A program made the translations under genes and the position numbers. A stretch of DNA of 64,000 bases from Hyphomicrobiales bacterium. GTDB lineage: Bacteria; Pseudomonadota; Alphaproteobacteria; Rhizobiales; Rhizobiaceae. How positions within the stretch are numbered: the stretch's first letter is position 1; the number at the start of each line of letters is the position of its first letter. Of this stretch, positions 29,418-37,316 are shown one piece after another. Location of the stretch: assembly GCA_900472675.1 (NCBI GenBank), contig UCJA01000011.1, positions 88,274 through 152,273 of the forward strand, in the 5' to 3' direction. Under the pieces are notes generated by a model. The model was given only the letters and a program-made list of their open reading frames with translations. It had not been told where the DNA came from and did not search any database.

Positions 29418-30914
29418 TTATTCAGCGCTTTCCTCGGCAGCCTTCTTCTTGGAGGCGGCCTTCTTCTTCGGAGCAGCAGCTTCGGAGCCTTCTGCGCCGG
29501 CTTCAGCCGTTTCCGCGTCGGCCTTGGCAGCCTTCTTGGACGACTTCTTGGCAGGCTTCTCGGTAGACTCGGCGCCTTCCTCGTCTTCAGCCATCAGCTC
29601 TTCCTTCGTCACGGTCTTGTCCGTCACGTTGATCTCGGAGAGCAGCTTGTCGATGACCTTTTCTTCGAAGATCGGCGCACGCAGCGACGCGGAAGCGCCC
29701 GGCGTGTTGCGGAAGAAGTCGAGGATTTCCTTCTGCTGGCCCGGGAACTGCTGCAGCTGGGCGTAAAGCGCACGCTGCATTTCTTCCTCGGTCACTTCGA
29801 CGCCGGCCTTTTCGCCGATTTCGGAGAGCACCAGGCCAAGACGGACGCGACGTTCGGCCAGCTTGCGGTATTCGCCGCGTGCTTCTTCCTCGGTCGTTTC
29901 TTCGTCTTCGAAGGTCTTGCCCGACTGCTGAAGGTCGGTGTTGATCTGGCGCCAGATGTTGTCGAACTCGGCATCTACGAGCGACTGCGGAGTGTCGAAC
30001 TTGTACATCTCGTCGAGCTGGTCGAGGATCTGACGCTTCACCTTCTGGCGGGTCACATTGCCGTACTGGCTTTCGATCTGGCCGCGGACGATTTCCTTGA
30101 GGCGGTCAACCGATTCGATGCCGAGCGTGGAGGCCAGCTCGTCGTTGATCTCGGTGGCTGCTGCAGATGCCACTTCCTTGACCGTGATGTCGAAGGTGGC
30201 TTCCTTGCCGGCCAGGTTGGCGGCCGGATATTCTGTCGGGAAGTTGACGGTGATCTGCTTTTCGTCGCCAGCTTCGACGCCGACCAGCTGTTCCTCGAAG
30301 CCGGGGATGAAGCGTCCCGAACCGATGACCAGTTCGGCATCTTCTGCGGTGCCGCCGTCGAAGGCTTCGCCATCGACCTTGCCCAGGTAGTTCATGGTGA
30401 CGCGATCGCCATCGGCAGCCTTGCCGGTCTTGGCTTCATAGGTACGCGAGCTTTCGGCGATCTTGAGGATCTGCTCGGTAACTTCATCCTCGGAGACTTC
30501 CACGACTTCGCGGGTCACGGTGAGGCTGTCGTTCGACTTGAGATCGATCGGCGGAATCACTTCATAGGAGAGCGTAAATTCGAAATCCGCTTCGGCGTTG
30601 AGGATCTTGTCGGCTTCCGATTCGTCTTCGGTCATGACGACCGACGGCTGGGTCGCCGACTTTTCGCCGCGCTCGGACAGGATCTGGCCCGGACGATCGC
30701 GCACGATCTCGTTGACGAGCTCGGCCATGATCGACTTGCCGTACATCTTCTTCAGATGTCCGACCGGCACCTTGCCCGGACGGAAGCCGTTGATCCGGAC
30801 CTTGTCCTTGGCATCGGCGAGACGCAGATTCATCTGCGCTTCCATGTCCTGCTTAGGGATCACAACCTTGATTTCGCGCTTCAGCCCTTCAGCGAGCGTT
30901 TCGGTAACCTGCAT
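29418..30914 (-). CDS. tig: Trigger factor (ribosome-bound chaperone, FKBP-type PPIase)
   Basis: 498 residues. The N-terminal ribosome-docking domain has GFRPGKVP at about 43-50, the PPIase domain spans about 165-245 ([20 protein letters not shown]), and the C-terminal chaperone arms follow. The last 60 residues are a Lys/Ala/Glu-rich extension ([29 protein letters not shown]) seen in rhizobial trigger factors and presumably disordered. It binds near the ribosomal exit tunnel. Confidence 0.97.
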   Translation of the reverse strand: MQVTETLAEGLKREIKVVIPKQDMEAQMNLRLADAKDKVRINGFRPGKVPVGHLKKMYGKSIMAELVNEIVRDRPGQILSERGEKSATQPSVVMTEDESEADKILNAEADFEFTLSYEVIPPIDLKSNDSLTVTREVVEVSEDEVTEQILKIAESSRTYEAKTGKAADGDRVTMNYLGKVDGEAFDGGTAEDAELVIGSGRFIPGFEEQLVGVEAGDEKQITVNFPTEYPAANLAGKEATFDITVKEVASAAATEINDELASTLGIESVDRLKEIVRGQIESQYGNVTRQKVKRQILDQLDEMYKFDTPQSLVDAEFDNIWRQINTDLQQSGKTFEDEETTEEEARGEYRKLAERRVRLGLVLSEIGEKAGVEVTEEEMQRALYAQLQQFPGQQKEILDFFRNTPGASASLRAPIFEEKVIDKLLSEINVTDKTVTKEELMAEDEEGAESTEKPAKKSSKKAAKADAETAEAGAEGSEAAAPKKKAASKKKAAEESAE

Positions 30915-31055
30915 TTTTATACCTTCTTATCGTGGCGGCGGTGCCCAGACAGCCGTTTGTTTCAATGAGCACTCCACCGGAACTTCTAAGTGACCGACCG
31001 CGGCTTCGGGCGCTTCAGCCCGCCGGGAACCCCCGGGGGCGCACACAGGCGATGC

Positions 31056-31140
<85 letters not shown>

Positions 31141-31517
31141 GCTCAAAACCGCGTCGAAAACCCTCGCGCCGAGGCCTTCCGGAGCGCGCGTCTCTATATC
31201 ACCCGTTTCAGCGGGCGCAAAGGAAAAATGACAGTCATCCCGAGGTGGCTGCAGGCCCGGGATACCGGGCGTTTCGGGGCCGGCCGCCCGGCACGGCCCA
31301 ACCGCGCTTAATCATTTTTTTACCTCGGTCTAATACAATGGGACCCTAAAGGAAGGCCATGCGCCAAAAGCATGGCACGCATTCTCCTATTGCACTGCAC
31401 AATAAACCGCATTCATCCTATCTGTGGGCTCACGGAACCGGCGGCATCCCTGCCCTTTCCGGCTCTGCGGATGTGGCATGCCGCATGATGATCGTGCCCG
31501 CGAGCTTATCGCGATAG
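31141..31517. other. Intergenic region upstream of sRNA candidate
   Basis: About 380 bases without a supported coding sequence. It holds the tRNA-Leu promoter on the minus strand at its left end. On the right it has TTGCACTGCACA at 31390-31401 with a possible -10 (TATCTG, 31419-31424) 17 bases later. GC-rich inverted segments around 31255-31300 have no T-run. Confidence 0.6.
31390..31401 (+). promoter_or_regulatory. TTGCACTGCACA motif, copy 1
   Basis: An exact 12-mer also found at 32203-32214. Its last six bases stand 17 bases before a -10-like hexamer, as in the second copy, so it may be a -35 overlapped by an operator. Confidence 0.4.
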
Positions 31518-31642
31518 AGTTTCGGACCGTGCACTCCTCCTCCCAGCGCGGCTCCGATGAGACTGGCGTACTCCTCCTCCCAGGTCGCCGGTCATTCCAG
31601 CAACGCCCACCGGGTCCTCCCCGCAGTGGGCGTTGTTTTTTT
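31518..31642 (+). ncRNA. Small RNA of the alpha-r14 / 'cuckoo' type with anti-Shine-Dalgarno loops
   Basis: Three consecutive stem-loops. SL1 (31523-31556): CGGACCGTGC/GCGCGG-C-TCCG with CCTCCTCCC at 31536-31544 in its loop. SL2 (31561-31593): an 8-bp stem GACTGGCG/CGCCGGTC with CCTCCTCCC at 31573-31581. SL3 (31601-31635): a perfect 10-bp stem CAACGCCCAC/GTGGGCGTTG with CCTCCCC in its loop, followed by seven T (intrinsic terminator). Repeated CCUCCUCCC loops are the hallmark of the alpha-r14 family (NfeR1/Smr14C in Sinorhizobium, CcsR in Rhodobacter), which pair with ribosome-binding sites and lie near DUF1127 genes, as here. The 5' end is estimated. Confidence 0.8.
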
Positions 31643-31850
31643 GCGGTCATGCGCCGTTCCGAGCCGCGAACAGCACAAATATGCGGCATCTGATCGTGTA
31701 GCCGGCATAGTTAATCGGTTAGAAATGCGCGCAACGCATAGGTGGCATACGGAACCAGCGCTGTTCGATCTTCGCGGTGCAGCATATATTCCAAGTCATC
31801 AGATTGAGCCGGACAAATGAGCCGGCGACGCACCGCAAGAGGATATGATC

Positions 31851-31997
31851 ATGAACATTGCACAGAAGCTCACCAACTGGCGCAAGTATCGCGAAACCGT
31901 CTCCGAACTCGGCCGCATGAGCGACCGCGAGCTGTCGGACCTCGGCATCGGCCGCGGCGACATCCGTCGCGTCGCTCGCACGGCAGTCGGCTTCTAA
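31851..31997 (+). CDS. DUF1127 micro-protein 1
   Basis: 48 residues: MNIAQKLTNWRKYRETVSEL then GRMSDRELSDLGIGRGDIRR and a short tail (VARTAVGF). This is a complete DUF1127 protein with the basic first helix and the LSDLGI signature. The ATG at 31851 is set by AGAGGA with a seven-base spacer. Such proteins are Arg-rich; CcaF1 of Rhodobacter, a relative, binds RNA and affects sRNA maturation. A terminator follows at 32021. Confidence 0.9.
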   Translation: MNIAQKLTNWRKYRETVSELGRMSDRELSDLGIGRGDIRRVARTAVGF

Positions 31998-32020
31998 GCC
32001 TGATTTCCAGCGAATAGCCT

Positions 32021-32050
32021 TCAAAAACGCCTCCTTCGGGAGGCGTTTTT
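32021..32050 (+). terminator. Terminator of DUF1127 gene 1
   Basis: Perfect 12-bp stem AAAAACGCCTCC / GGAGGCGTTTTT with a TTCG tetraloop. The 5' arm carries CGCCTCC, which can also pair with ribosome sites. Confidence 0.93.
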
Positions 32051-32202
32051 CGTTTGTGGTCTATCCAGATCCCTGGCCTGTGACACGGCGAGAAGAGACA
32101 AATCCAACTGGTTGGACATAGCCGGATTGGCGTGCCGCTTTTTCCATCTCAGCTTAAAAAACCGACGACGCATTGCACATTTGCATGGCAGTCGCACATT
32201 TT

Positions 32203-32214
32203 TTGCACTGCACA
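32203..32214 (+). promoter_or_regulatory. TTGCACTGCACA motif, copy 2 (upstream of DUF1127 gene 2)
   Basis: Identical to 31390-31401. Its last six bases (TGCACA) are 17 bases before TATAAG at 32232-32237. Further related half-sites (TTGCACA, TCGCACA) lie at about 32173 and 32192, so this promoter region holds a small array of TGCAC elements. Confidence 0.5.
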
Positions 32215-32292
32215 TTCTTATTATGCGGATGTATAAGAACGCCATCGCCGGCAACGAGAGATTGTCGGGACAAGCTTCTTGAGGAAATCACC

Positions 32293-32436
32293 ATGAACCC
32301 GATCCGCATCGCAAAGAACTGGATCAGCTACCGCCGCACGATGAGCGAACTGGGCAACCTGTCCAACCAGGCACTCAGCGACATCGGCCTGACCCGCTAC
32401 GACATCCGCCACATCGCAGCTCGCTCGTTCCGCTAA
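32293..32436 (+). CDS. DUF1127 micro-protein 2
   Basis: 47 residues: MNPIRIAKNWISYRRTMSEL, then GNLSNQALSDIGLTRYDIRH and IAARSFR. The DUF1127 signature is LSDIGLTRYDIR. The ribosome site is TGAGGAAA. It is a paralogue of the gene 300 bases upstream (shared plan: basic helix, TxSELG, LSDxGI/L, R-DIR) and has its own promoter and terminator. Confidence 0.9.
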   Translation: MNPIRIAKNWISYRRTMSELGNLSNQALSDIGLTRYDIRHIAARSFR

Positions 32437-32512
32437 GCGGCGTACCGCCGGCTGCGCGGCTTGATGCCGCAGCAGCCGAAAGCGGCACGGAGTGACTGAC
32501 ATTGTGAATGAC

Positions 32513-32541
32513 GAAAGGCACCTTCCGGGTGCCTTTTTGAT
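32513..32541 (+). terminator. Terminator of DUF1127 gene 2
   Basis: 9-10-bp stem AAAGGCACC / GGGTGCCTTT with a TTCC loop and TTTT tail, 75 bases past the stop; the 75-base spacer itself can fold (CCGCAGCAGCC / GGCTGCGCGG). Confidence 0.85.
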
Positions 32542-32576
32542 TCCGGTCGACGGGTCCGCATGTTATGGACCGGCGC

Positions 32577-33986
32577 ATGAGCAACACCTCCTTTTCCCCC
32601 ATCCATATCGTTGGCGGCGGTCTCGCCGGATCCGAAGCCGCCTGGCAGATTGCTGAGGCCGGCGTTCCAGTCATCCTGCACGAGATGCGCGGCGTGCGCG
32701 GCACCGATGCCCACCAGACGGACAGCCTGGCCGAGCTGGTCTGTTCCAACTCGTTCCGCTCTGATGATGCGACGGCAAATGCCGTCGGCGTCATCCACGC
32801 GGAGATGCGGCTTGCCAATTCGCTGATCATGGCTTGCGCCGATCGCAACCAGGTTCCGGCCGGCGGCGCGCTGGCGGTGGATCGCGAAGGCTTTGCAATC
32901 GCCGTGACAGAAACCATTTCGGCGCATCCTTTGATCACCGTCGTACGCGAAGAGGTCACCGGCCTTCCGCCGAAGGAGTGGGACCTGGCGATCGTTGCGA
33001 CCGGGCCCCTCACCTCCCAGTCCATGGCCAAGGCGATCCAGGCAGAGACCGGCGAGGACCAGTTGGCCTTCTTCGATGCGATCGCGCCGATCGTGCATCG
33101 CGATTCGATCGACATGGATATCTGCTGGTACCAGTCGCGCTACGACAAGGTCGGGCCGGGCGGCAACGGCAAGGACTATATCAACTGCCCGATGGACCAG
33201 GAGCAGTACCATGCCTTTCTCGACGCGTTGATCGCCGGCGATACGGTCGGTTTCAAGGAATGGGAAGGGACGCCTTACTTCGACGGCTGCCTGCCGATCG
33301 AGGTGATGGCGGAACGCGGGCGCGAGACGCTGCGTCATGGCCCGATGAAGCCGATGGGCCTGACCAATGCGCATAACCCGACGGTCAAGGCCTATGCGGT
33401 GGTCCAGCTGCGGCAGGACAATGCACTCGGCACGCTCTACAACATGGTCGGCTTCCAAACGAAGCTGAAGTACGGGGCGCAGGCAGAGATCTTCCGGATG
33501 ATCCCGGGTCTGCAGAATGCCGAGTTCGCCCGGCTGGGCGGCCTGCACCGCAACACCTACATCCAGTCGCCCGTGCTGCTCGACAAGACCCTGACACTCA
33601 AGAGCCGGCCCGGTCTGCGATTCGCGGGGCAGATCACCGGTTGCGAGGGCTATGTGGAAAGTGCGGCGATCGGTCTTCTGGCGGGACGTTTCGCCGCCGC
33701 CGAACGCATGGGCACGCAGCCTGTCGCGCCGCCGGCCACCACCGCTTTCGGCGCACTGCTCAGCCATATCACCGGCGGGCACCTGATGTCCGAAGACGAG
33801 CCCGGCAAGCGGTCATTCCAGCCGATGAACGTGAATTTTGGGTTGTTTCCGGATCTCGAGCCGGGATCGATCGTCCGGCCGGAGGGTCTGAAGCGCTTCC
33901 GTGGCAAGGACAAGACGATCATGAAACGTCAGCTGATGTCGAAGCGAGCGCTTACGGATTGTTCTCGCTGGCTGGCTGAGGGCTGA
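32577..33986 (+). CDS. trmFO: tRNA (uracil-54-C5)-methyltransferase, folate/FAD-dependent (TrmFO)
   Basis: 469 residues from the ATG at 32577 (32565 is also in frame; neither has a clear ribosome site). FAD-binding motif [16 protein letters not shown] at the N-terminus, then [11 protein letters not shown] with the catalytic-region Cys, [13 protein letters not shown], and the C-terminal [20 protein letters not shown]. TrmFO makes ribothymidine at position 54 of tRNA using methylene-tetrahydrofolate. Its 3' end overlaps the convergent gene by 35 bases. Confidence 0.95.
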   Translation: MSNTSFSPIHIVGGGLAGSEAAWQIAEAGVPVILHEMRGVRGTDAHQTDSLAELVCSNSFRSDDATANAVGVIHAEMRLANSLIMACADRNQVPAGGALAVDREGFAIAVTETISAHPLITVVREEVTGLPPKEWDLAIVATGPLTSQSMAKAIQAETGEDQLAFFDAIAPIVHRDSIDMDICWYQSRYDKVGPGGNGKDYINCPMDQEQYHAFLDALIAGDTVGFKEWEGTPYFDGCLPIEVMAERGRETLRHGPMKPMGLTNAHNPTVKAYAVVQLRQDNALGTLYNMVGFQTKLKYGAQAEIFRMIPGLQNAEFARLGGLHRNTYIQSPVLLDKTLTLKSRPGLRFAGQITGCEGYVESAAIGLLAGRFAAAERMGTQPVAPPATTAFGALLSHITGGHLMSEDEPGKRSFQPMNVNFGLFPDLEPGSIVRPEGLKRFRGKDKTIMKRQLMSKRALTDCSRWLAEG

Positions 33987-34440
33987 CCGGCGCTGGCTTG
34001 GTCGTGACTTCGCGATCGACCACGCTGACGTAATTGTCGAGCAGCCAGAGGGAGACCTCGGCTGCAATCTCCTCGCTGGCAAAGACAAAGGTGCTGTTCT
34101 GGCCCGGCGAGTCGAGAAACTCGGCCGCGAACCCCTTGGCGTCGGGAAGCGGCAGAATGCGCACGCGGCCGGGATTGATCAGCGAACAGGCATAGTGGGC
34201 GCGGTGGTTTCGCATGAGTCCCGCCTTGCCGTCGTGCAGGCGCACGAATATGGCCTTGGCGTCAGCCGTCGCATGCATGCTGCGAATGGCTTCCTGGGGA
34301 AAGGCGCGGCCGAACTCCAGAATGGCGAGACCGGTGTCCTCACGATTGTCCGCTTCCTCCGCCTTGGCAATACGCGTGACGTAATAGGCCAGAGCAATCA
34401 AAACGCCGATCAGAAACACCCAGACTATGACAGAGGTCAC
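33952..34440 (-). CDS. Membrane-anchored protein, unknown function
   Basis: 162 residues. One N-terminal membrane helix ([19 protein letters not shown]) and a soluble domain of about 130 residues rich in mixed helices and strands ([39 protein letters not shown]). The C-terminus is a Pro/Thr tail that overlaps the 3' end of trmFO. No family recognised beyond rhizobial hypotheticals. Confidence 0.8.
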   Translation of the reverse strand: MTSVIVWVFLIGVLIALAYYVTRIAKAEEADNREDTGLAILEFGRAFPQEAIRSMHATADAKAIFVRLHDGKAGLMRNHRAHYACSLINPGRVRILPLPDAKGFAAEFLDSPGQNSTFVFASEEIAAEVSLWLLDNYVSVVDREVTTKPAPVSPQPASENNP

Positions 34441-34512
34441 TGCTTTTCCCTTTGCTGAACCGCCGAGAGTGGCTGTAGCAGCCGAGCCTTGCGCGAATGT
34501 GGCGGGTTGCCC

Positions 34513-35367
34513 CTAGAAGCGCTTGCGGAAAGTGGCTTGCATCATGTGCAACTGGCGCCGCCACTGGGGCGGCTGCAGCCCGCCATCCAAGACCGCGGCG
34601 CCCAGGCGGCTTGCGCGCTTGAGAATCGGCGCCGTCGAACTGACGGGAAGATAGGCGGGAAAGACAGCGGGCGGTACGGCGCCGGCATTTCGTGACTTTG
34701 TAAGGTGGTCGAGGCCCAAGCCGGCAAAGGCTTCGATGGCTGCCGAAAGCCTTGGTCGATCATTGCCGTCCAGGAAGGATGTGCGGTCGAGACCCGTGGC
34801 CGACAGGATCTCCAGCGGAATGTAGACCTGCCCACGCCGGCGATGGGTCGGAAGCAGCAGCAGCAGGCCGGAAATCGCCTGCGCAACGCCTGCATGGCCG
34901 GCCTGCTCCGTGGCCCGCGCAGCGTCTTGCGGCGACAGGACAAGACTTGCGAGCTGGATCAGGGCGGAGGCCGTCTCACCAGCATAGCCTTCAAGCGCAT
35001 TCCGGTCGGAAATCGGATCGTCGTAGAGATCGAAGATGCGCGCGTCGATCATGTCGATCAGGGTCTGGCGCGGCAAGCGGTAGGCGTCGACCGTTTCAAT
35101 CAGCGCCGCTGCGACCGGATTGCCGCCGGTATCTCCGGCTGCCTGCCCTTCGAGCAGGTCGCGCCACCACTGCAGGCGGATTTCGCCGGGAAGCGGCTCG
35201 CGGACGACGTCGCGGACCCGGGCGAGTTCGGCATTGAAGGCATAGAGAGCAGCCAGCGCGCCGCGCTTGTTTTCGGGCGACAGTAGGCAGGCGAGATAAC
35301 GATCCCGGTCCGTATCCCGCAGCGTGGCGAGACAGGCGTCGGCATTCTGGCTTGACGGCCCCTGCAC
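34513..35367 (-). CDS. Phytoene/squalene-synthase-family protein (NDUFAF6-like)
   Basis: 284 residues from a GTG at 35367, four bases after the stop of the upstream gene. Trans-isoprenyl synthase fold: DRDRYLACLLSPENKRGALA, ELARVRDVVREPLPGEIRLQWW and DARIFDLYDDP. The two DxxxD substrate motifs of true phytoene synthases are degraded: the first region reads ELARVRD and the second is missing after QAISGLLLLLPTHRRRGQVY. This matches the NDUFAF6 (C8orf38) subgroup, linked to respiratory complex I assembly in mitochondria, rather than a carotenoid enzyme. It pairs with the Mth938-type gene. Confidence 0.85.
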   Translation of the reverse strand: MQGPSSQNADACLATLRDTDRDRYLACLLSPENKRGALAALYAFNAELARVRDVVREPLPGEIRLQWWRDLLEGQAAGDTGGNPVAAALIETVDAYRLPRQTLIDMIDARIFDLYDDPISDRNALEGYAGETASALIQLASLVLSPQDAARATEQAGHAGVAQAISGLLLLLPTHRRRGQVYIPLEILSATGLDRTSFLDGNDRPRLSAAIEAFAGLGLDHLTKSRNAGAVPPAVFPAYLPVSSTAPILKRASRLGAAVLDGGLQPPQWRRQLHMMQATFRKRF

Positions 35368-35370
35368 CCG

Positions 35371-35757
35371 CTACACCGCAATCAAGGCGGCGGCGACTGC
35401 GCGCGATTCCGCCAGCATGATGTTGTAGGTGCGGACTGCGGCGCCGGTGCTCATCGGATCGGACGCAATGCCGCGCGCTTTGAGTGCCGCCCTCACCTCG
35501 GCCGGGATCGGCCGCAGCTTGGAGCCGGTGCCGACCAGCAGAACCTCGATGCCGGAAGCGTCCGCAAGGATCGTCGACAGGGCGGCCACCGTCAGCGGGT
35601 CGCCCTCCACCAGATCCCAGCCGTGAATGCCGGACGGCAGGCACAGAAGCGAGCCGCGATGAGACATATCGGCAAAGCGAAAGCCGCCGTTTCCATAGGC
35701 ATCGATCGGGGCGCGGCCGGGAAAGTGTGCCTCGCGGATTTCAATGCCTTTGGCCAT
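35371..35757 (-). CDS. Mth938 / DUF498 family protein (NDUFAF3-like)
   Basis: 128 residues, full family length: GIEIREAHFPGRAPIDAYGN, FRFADMSHRGSLLCLPSGIH, the conserved core EVLLVGTGSKLRPIPAEVRA and DPMSTGAAVRTYNIMLAESR. The mitochondrial relative NDUFAF3 is a complex I assembly factor. Its stop is four bases before the GTG of the phytoene-synthase-family gene, so the two are almost certainly co-translated. AAGGAAG gives the ribosome site. Confidence 0.92.
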   Translation of the reverse strand: MAKGIEIREAHFPGRAPIDAYGNGGFRFADMSHRGSLLCLPSGIHGWDLVEGDPLTVAALSTILADASGIEVLLVGTGSKLRPIPAEVRAALKARGIASDPMSTGAAVRTYNIMLAESRAVAAALIAV

Positions 35758-35829
35758 GCTCAGATCTTCCTTGGGCGGCGGAGGTAATAGACCTCGACCC
35801 CGACCTTTACGGCGGGGTCGGGATGCCCC

Positions 35830-36189
35830 TTAGGACTTGACCACAGCGTCGGACTTGACCGGTTCGCCCTTGACGCGGATCTCGGCGATATAGGAGCGCA
35901 TGGCGCGGACCTTGACGCCGTCGGCGATCTCGACTTCCAGTTCATTGTCGTCGATGACCTTGGAGACCTTTCCGACAAGCCCGCCACCCAGCACAACCTG
36001 GTCACCACGGCGGACGCTGGCAAGCGTTTCCTGGCGCTTCTTGGCCTGGGCGCGCTGCGGGCGGATCAGGAAGAAATACCAGACGACCATCAGCGGGGCG
36101 AAGAGAAGCACCATCTGCATGATGGAATCCGTCCCATATGCCGACGGTGCGGCGGCAGTCGTCTGGGCGAATGCTTCGGTGATAAACAT
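35830..36189 (-). CDS. yajC: Sec translocase accessory subunit YajC
   Basis: 119 residues from the ATG at 36189 (AGGAG six bases upstream). A short periplasmic N-terminus, one membrane helix (MVLLFAPLMVVWYFFLIRPQ, ending in the conserved FxLIRPQ), then a cytoplasmic domain with KKRQETLASVRRGDQVVLGG and GKVSKVIDD. YajC binds SecDF and the holo-translocon. The usual neighbour secDF is absent from the 72-base gap before the Mth938 gene. Confidence 0.95.
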   Translation of the reverse strand: MFITEAFAQTTAAAPSAYGTDSIMQMVLLFAPLMVVWYFFLIRPQRAQAKKRQETLASVRRGDQVVLGGGLVGKVSKVIDDNELEVEIADGVKVRAMRSYIAEIRVKGEPVKSDAVVKS

Positions 36190-36374
36190 CAACAACTCCT
36201 ACGATGATCGGAGACGTTGGCCCCCGTTACAAGCCGCCGGAATATAGTTGCGATCATTGCGAATGCAACAAAAAGCGGCTGCCGGCCGTACCAAATCCAC
36301 TACTGAGAGCCTTTTGACGCAGACACTTGCGTGTTACCGCAGCGTTTCAGCGCAGAAGAGGCCGGATAATCATC

Positions 36375-37247
36375 ATGAGCGAAGACCTGAACCTGAAGAT
36401 CCTGCAGGAAGTGCGTCGCCTGGCAGATGCTGTGGAGCGCCTGGCCCGCCCTGCCCCTGCGGTGAACGACTGGAGCGCCGCAGACTGTTTCGTCTGGGTT
36501 CCGGCAAATCTGAAGCTGCAACCGGTACCGCGCCCGAACCGCGTGGCGCTGTCGCTGATCCGCGGTGTCGACCACGTGCGCGATATCCTGCACGAGAATA
36601 CGCTGCGGTTCGCAGAGGGCTTTGCGGCCAATAACGTGCTTTTGTGGGGCGCACGCGGCATGGGCAAGTCTTCGCTGGTCAAGGCGGTGCATGCGGATGT
36701 ACGAGCCTCGACCAGCCATGCACTGAAACTCGTGGAGGTTCACCGCGAGGACATTTCCACGCTACCGGCGCTTCTGGAGATCCTCACGTCCGTGGAGCAT
36801 CGCGTCATTCTGTTTTGCGACGACCTGTCCTTCGACCATGACGACACCGCCTACAAGTCGCTCAAGGCAGCGCTCGATGGCGGCATCGAGGGACGGCCCG
36901 ACAACGTGCTATTTTATGCCACGTCGAACCGGCGCCACCTGCTGCCGCGCAACATGATGGAAAACGAGCAATCCACCGCGATCAACCCCTCCGAGGCGGT
37001 CGAGGAGAAAGTCTCGCTGTCAGACCGCTTCGGCCTGTGGCTCGGCTTCCACAAGTGCAGCCAGGACGACTACCTGACCATGATTGATGGATATGCGCAG
37101 TATTTCGACCTCGGCGTCGAGCGCGAAACACTGCACTATGAGGCGCTGCAATGGGCGACGACCCGCGGCGGGCGCTCGGGTCGCGTGGCCTGGCAGTACA
37201 TCCAGGATCTGGCCGGCCGGCTGCGCAAATCGCTGTACCAAGCCTAG
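36375..37247 (+). CDS. DUF815-family AAA+-like ATPase
   Basis: 290 residues from the ATG at 36375 (MSEDLN). Walker A is LLWGARGMGKSSLVKA at about 95-110, Walker B is VILFCDDLSFDHDD, and the sensor-like YATSNRRHLLPRNMMEN follows, the DUF815 signature. C-terminal helices carry DRFGLWLGFHKCSQDDYL. The molecular function is unknown; the gene is a stable neighbour of yajC in rhizobia. It is divergent from yajC (185-base spacer) and convergent with nlpD across a shared terminator. Confidence 0.9.
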   Translation: MSEDLNLKILQEVRRLADAVERLARPAPAVNDWSAADCFVWVPANLKLQPVPRPNRVALSLIRGVDHVRDILHENTLRFAEGFAANNVLLWGARGMGKSSLVKAVHADVRASTSHALKLVEVHREDISTLPALLEILTSVEHRVILFCDDLSFDHDDTAYKSLKAALDGGIEGRPDNVLFYATSNRRHLLPRNMMENEQSTAINPSEAVEEKVSLSDRFGLWLGFHKCSQDDYLTMIDGYAQYFDLGVERETLHYEALQWATTRGGRSGRVAWQYIQDLAGRLRKSLYQA

Positions 37248-37263
37248 TTTTCCCGATAGACGC

Positions 37264-37291
37264 AAAAAAGCCCGGCACTGCCGGGCTTTTT
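37264..37291. terminator. Bidirectional terminator
   Basis: Stem AAAAAGCCCGGC / GCCGGGCTTTTT with a tiny ACT loop, A-run on the left and T-run on the right; shared by the DUF815 gene and the nlpD-like gene. Confidence 0.92.
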
Positions 37292-37316
37292 CGTCGTCCC
37301 CTTGAAACGCACTACA

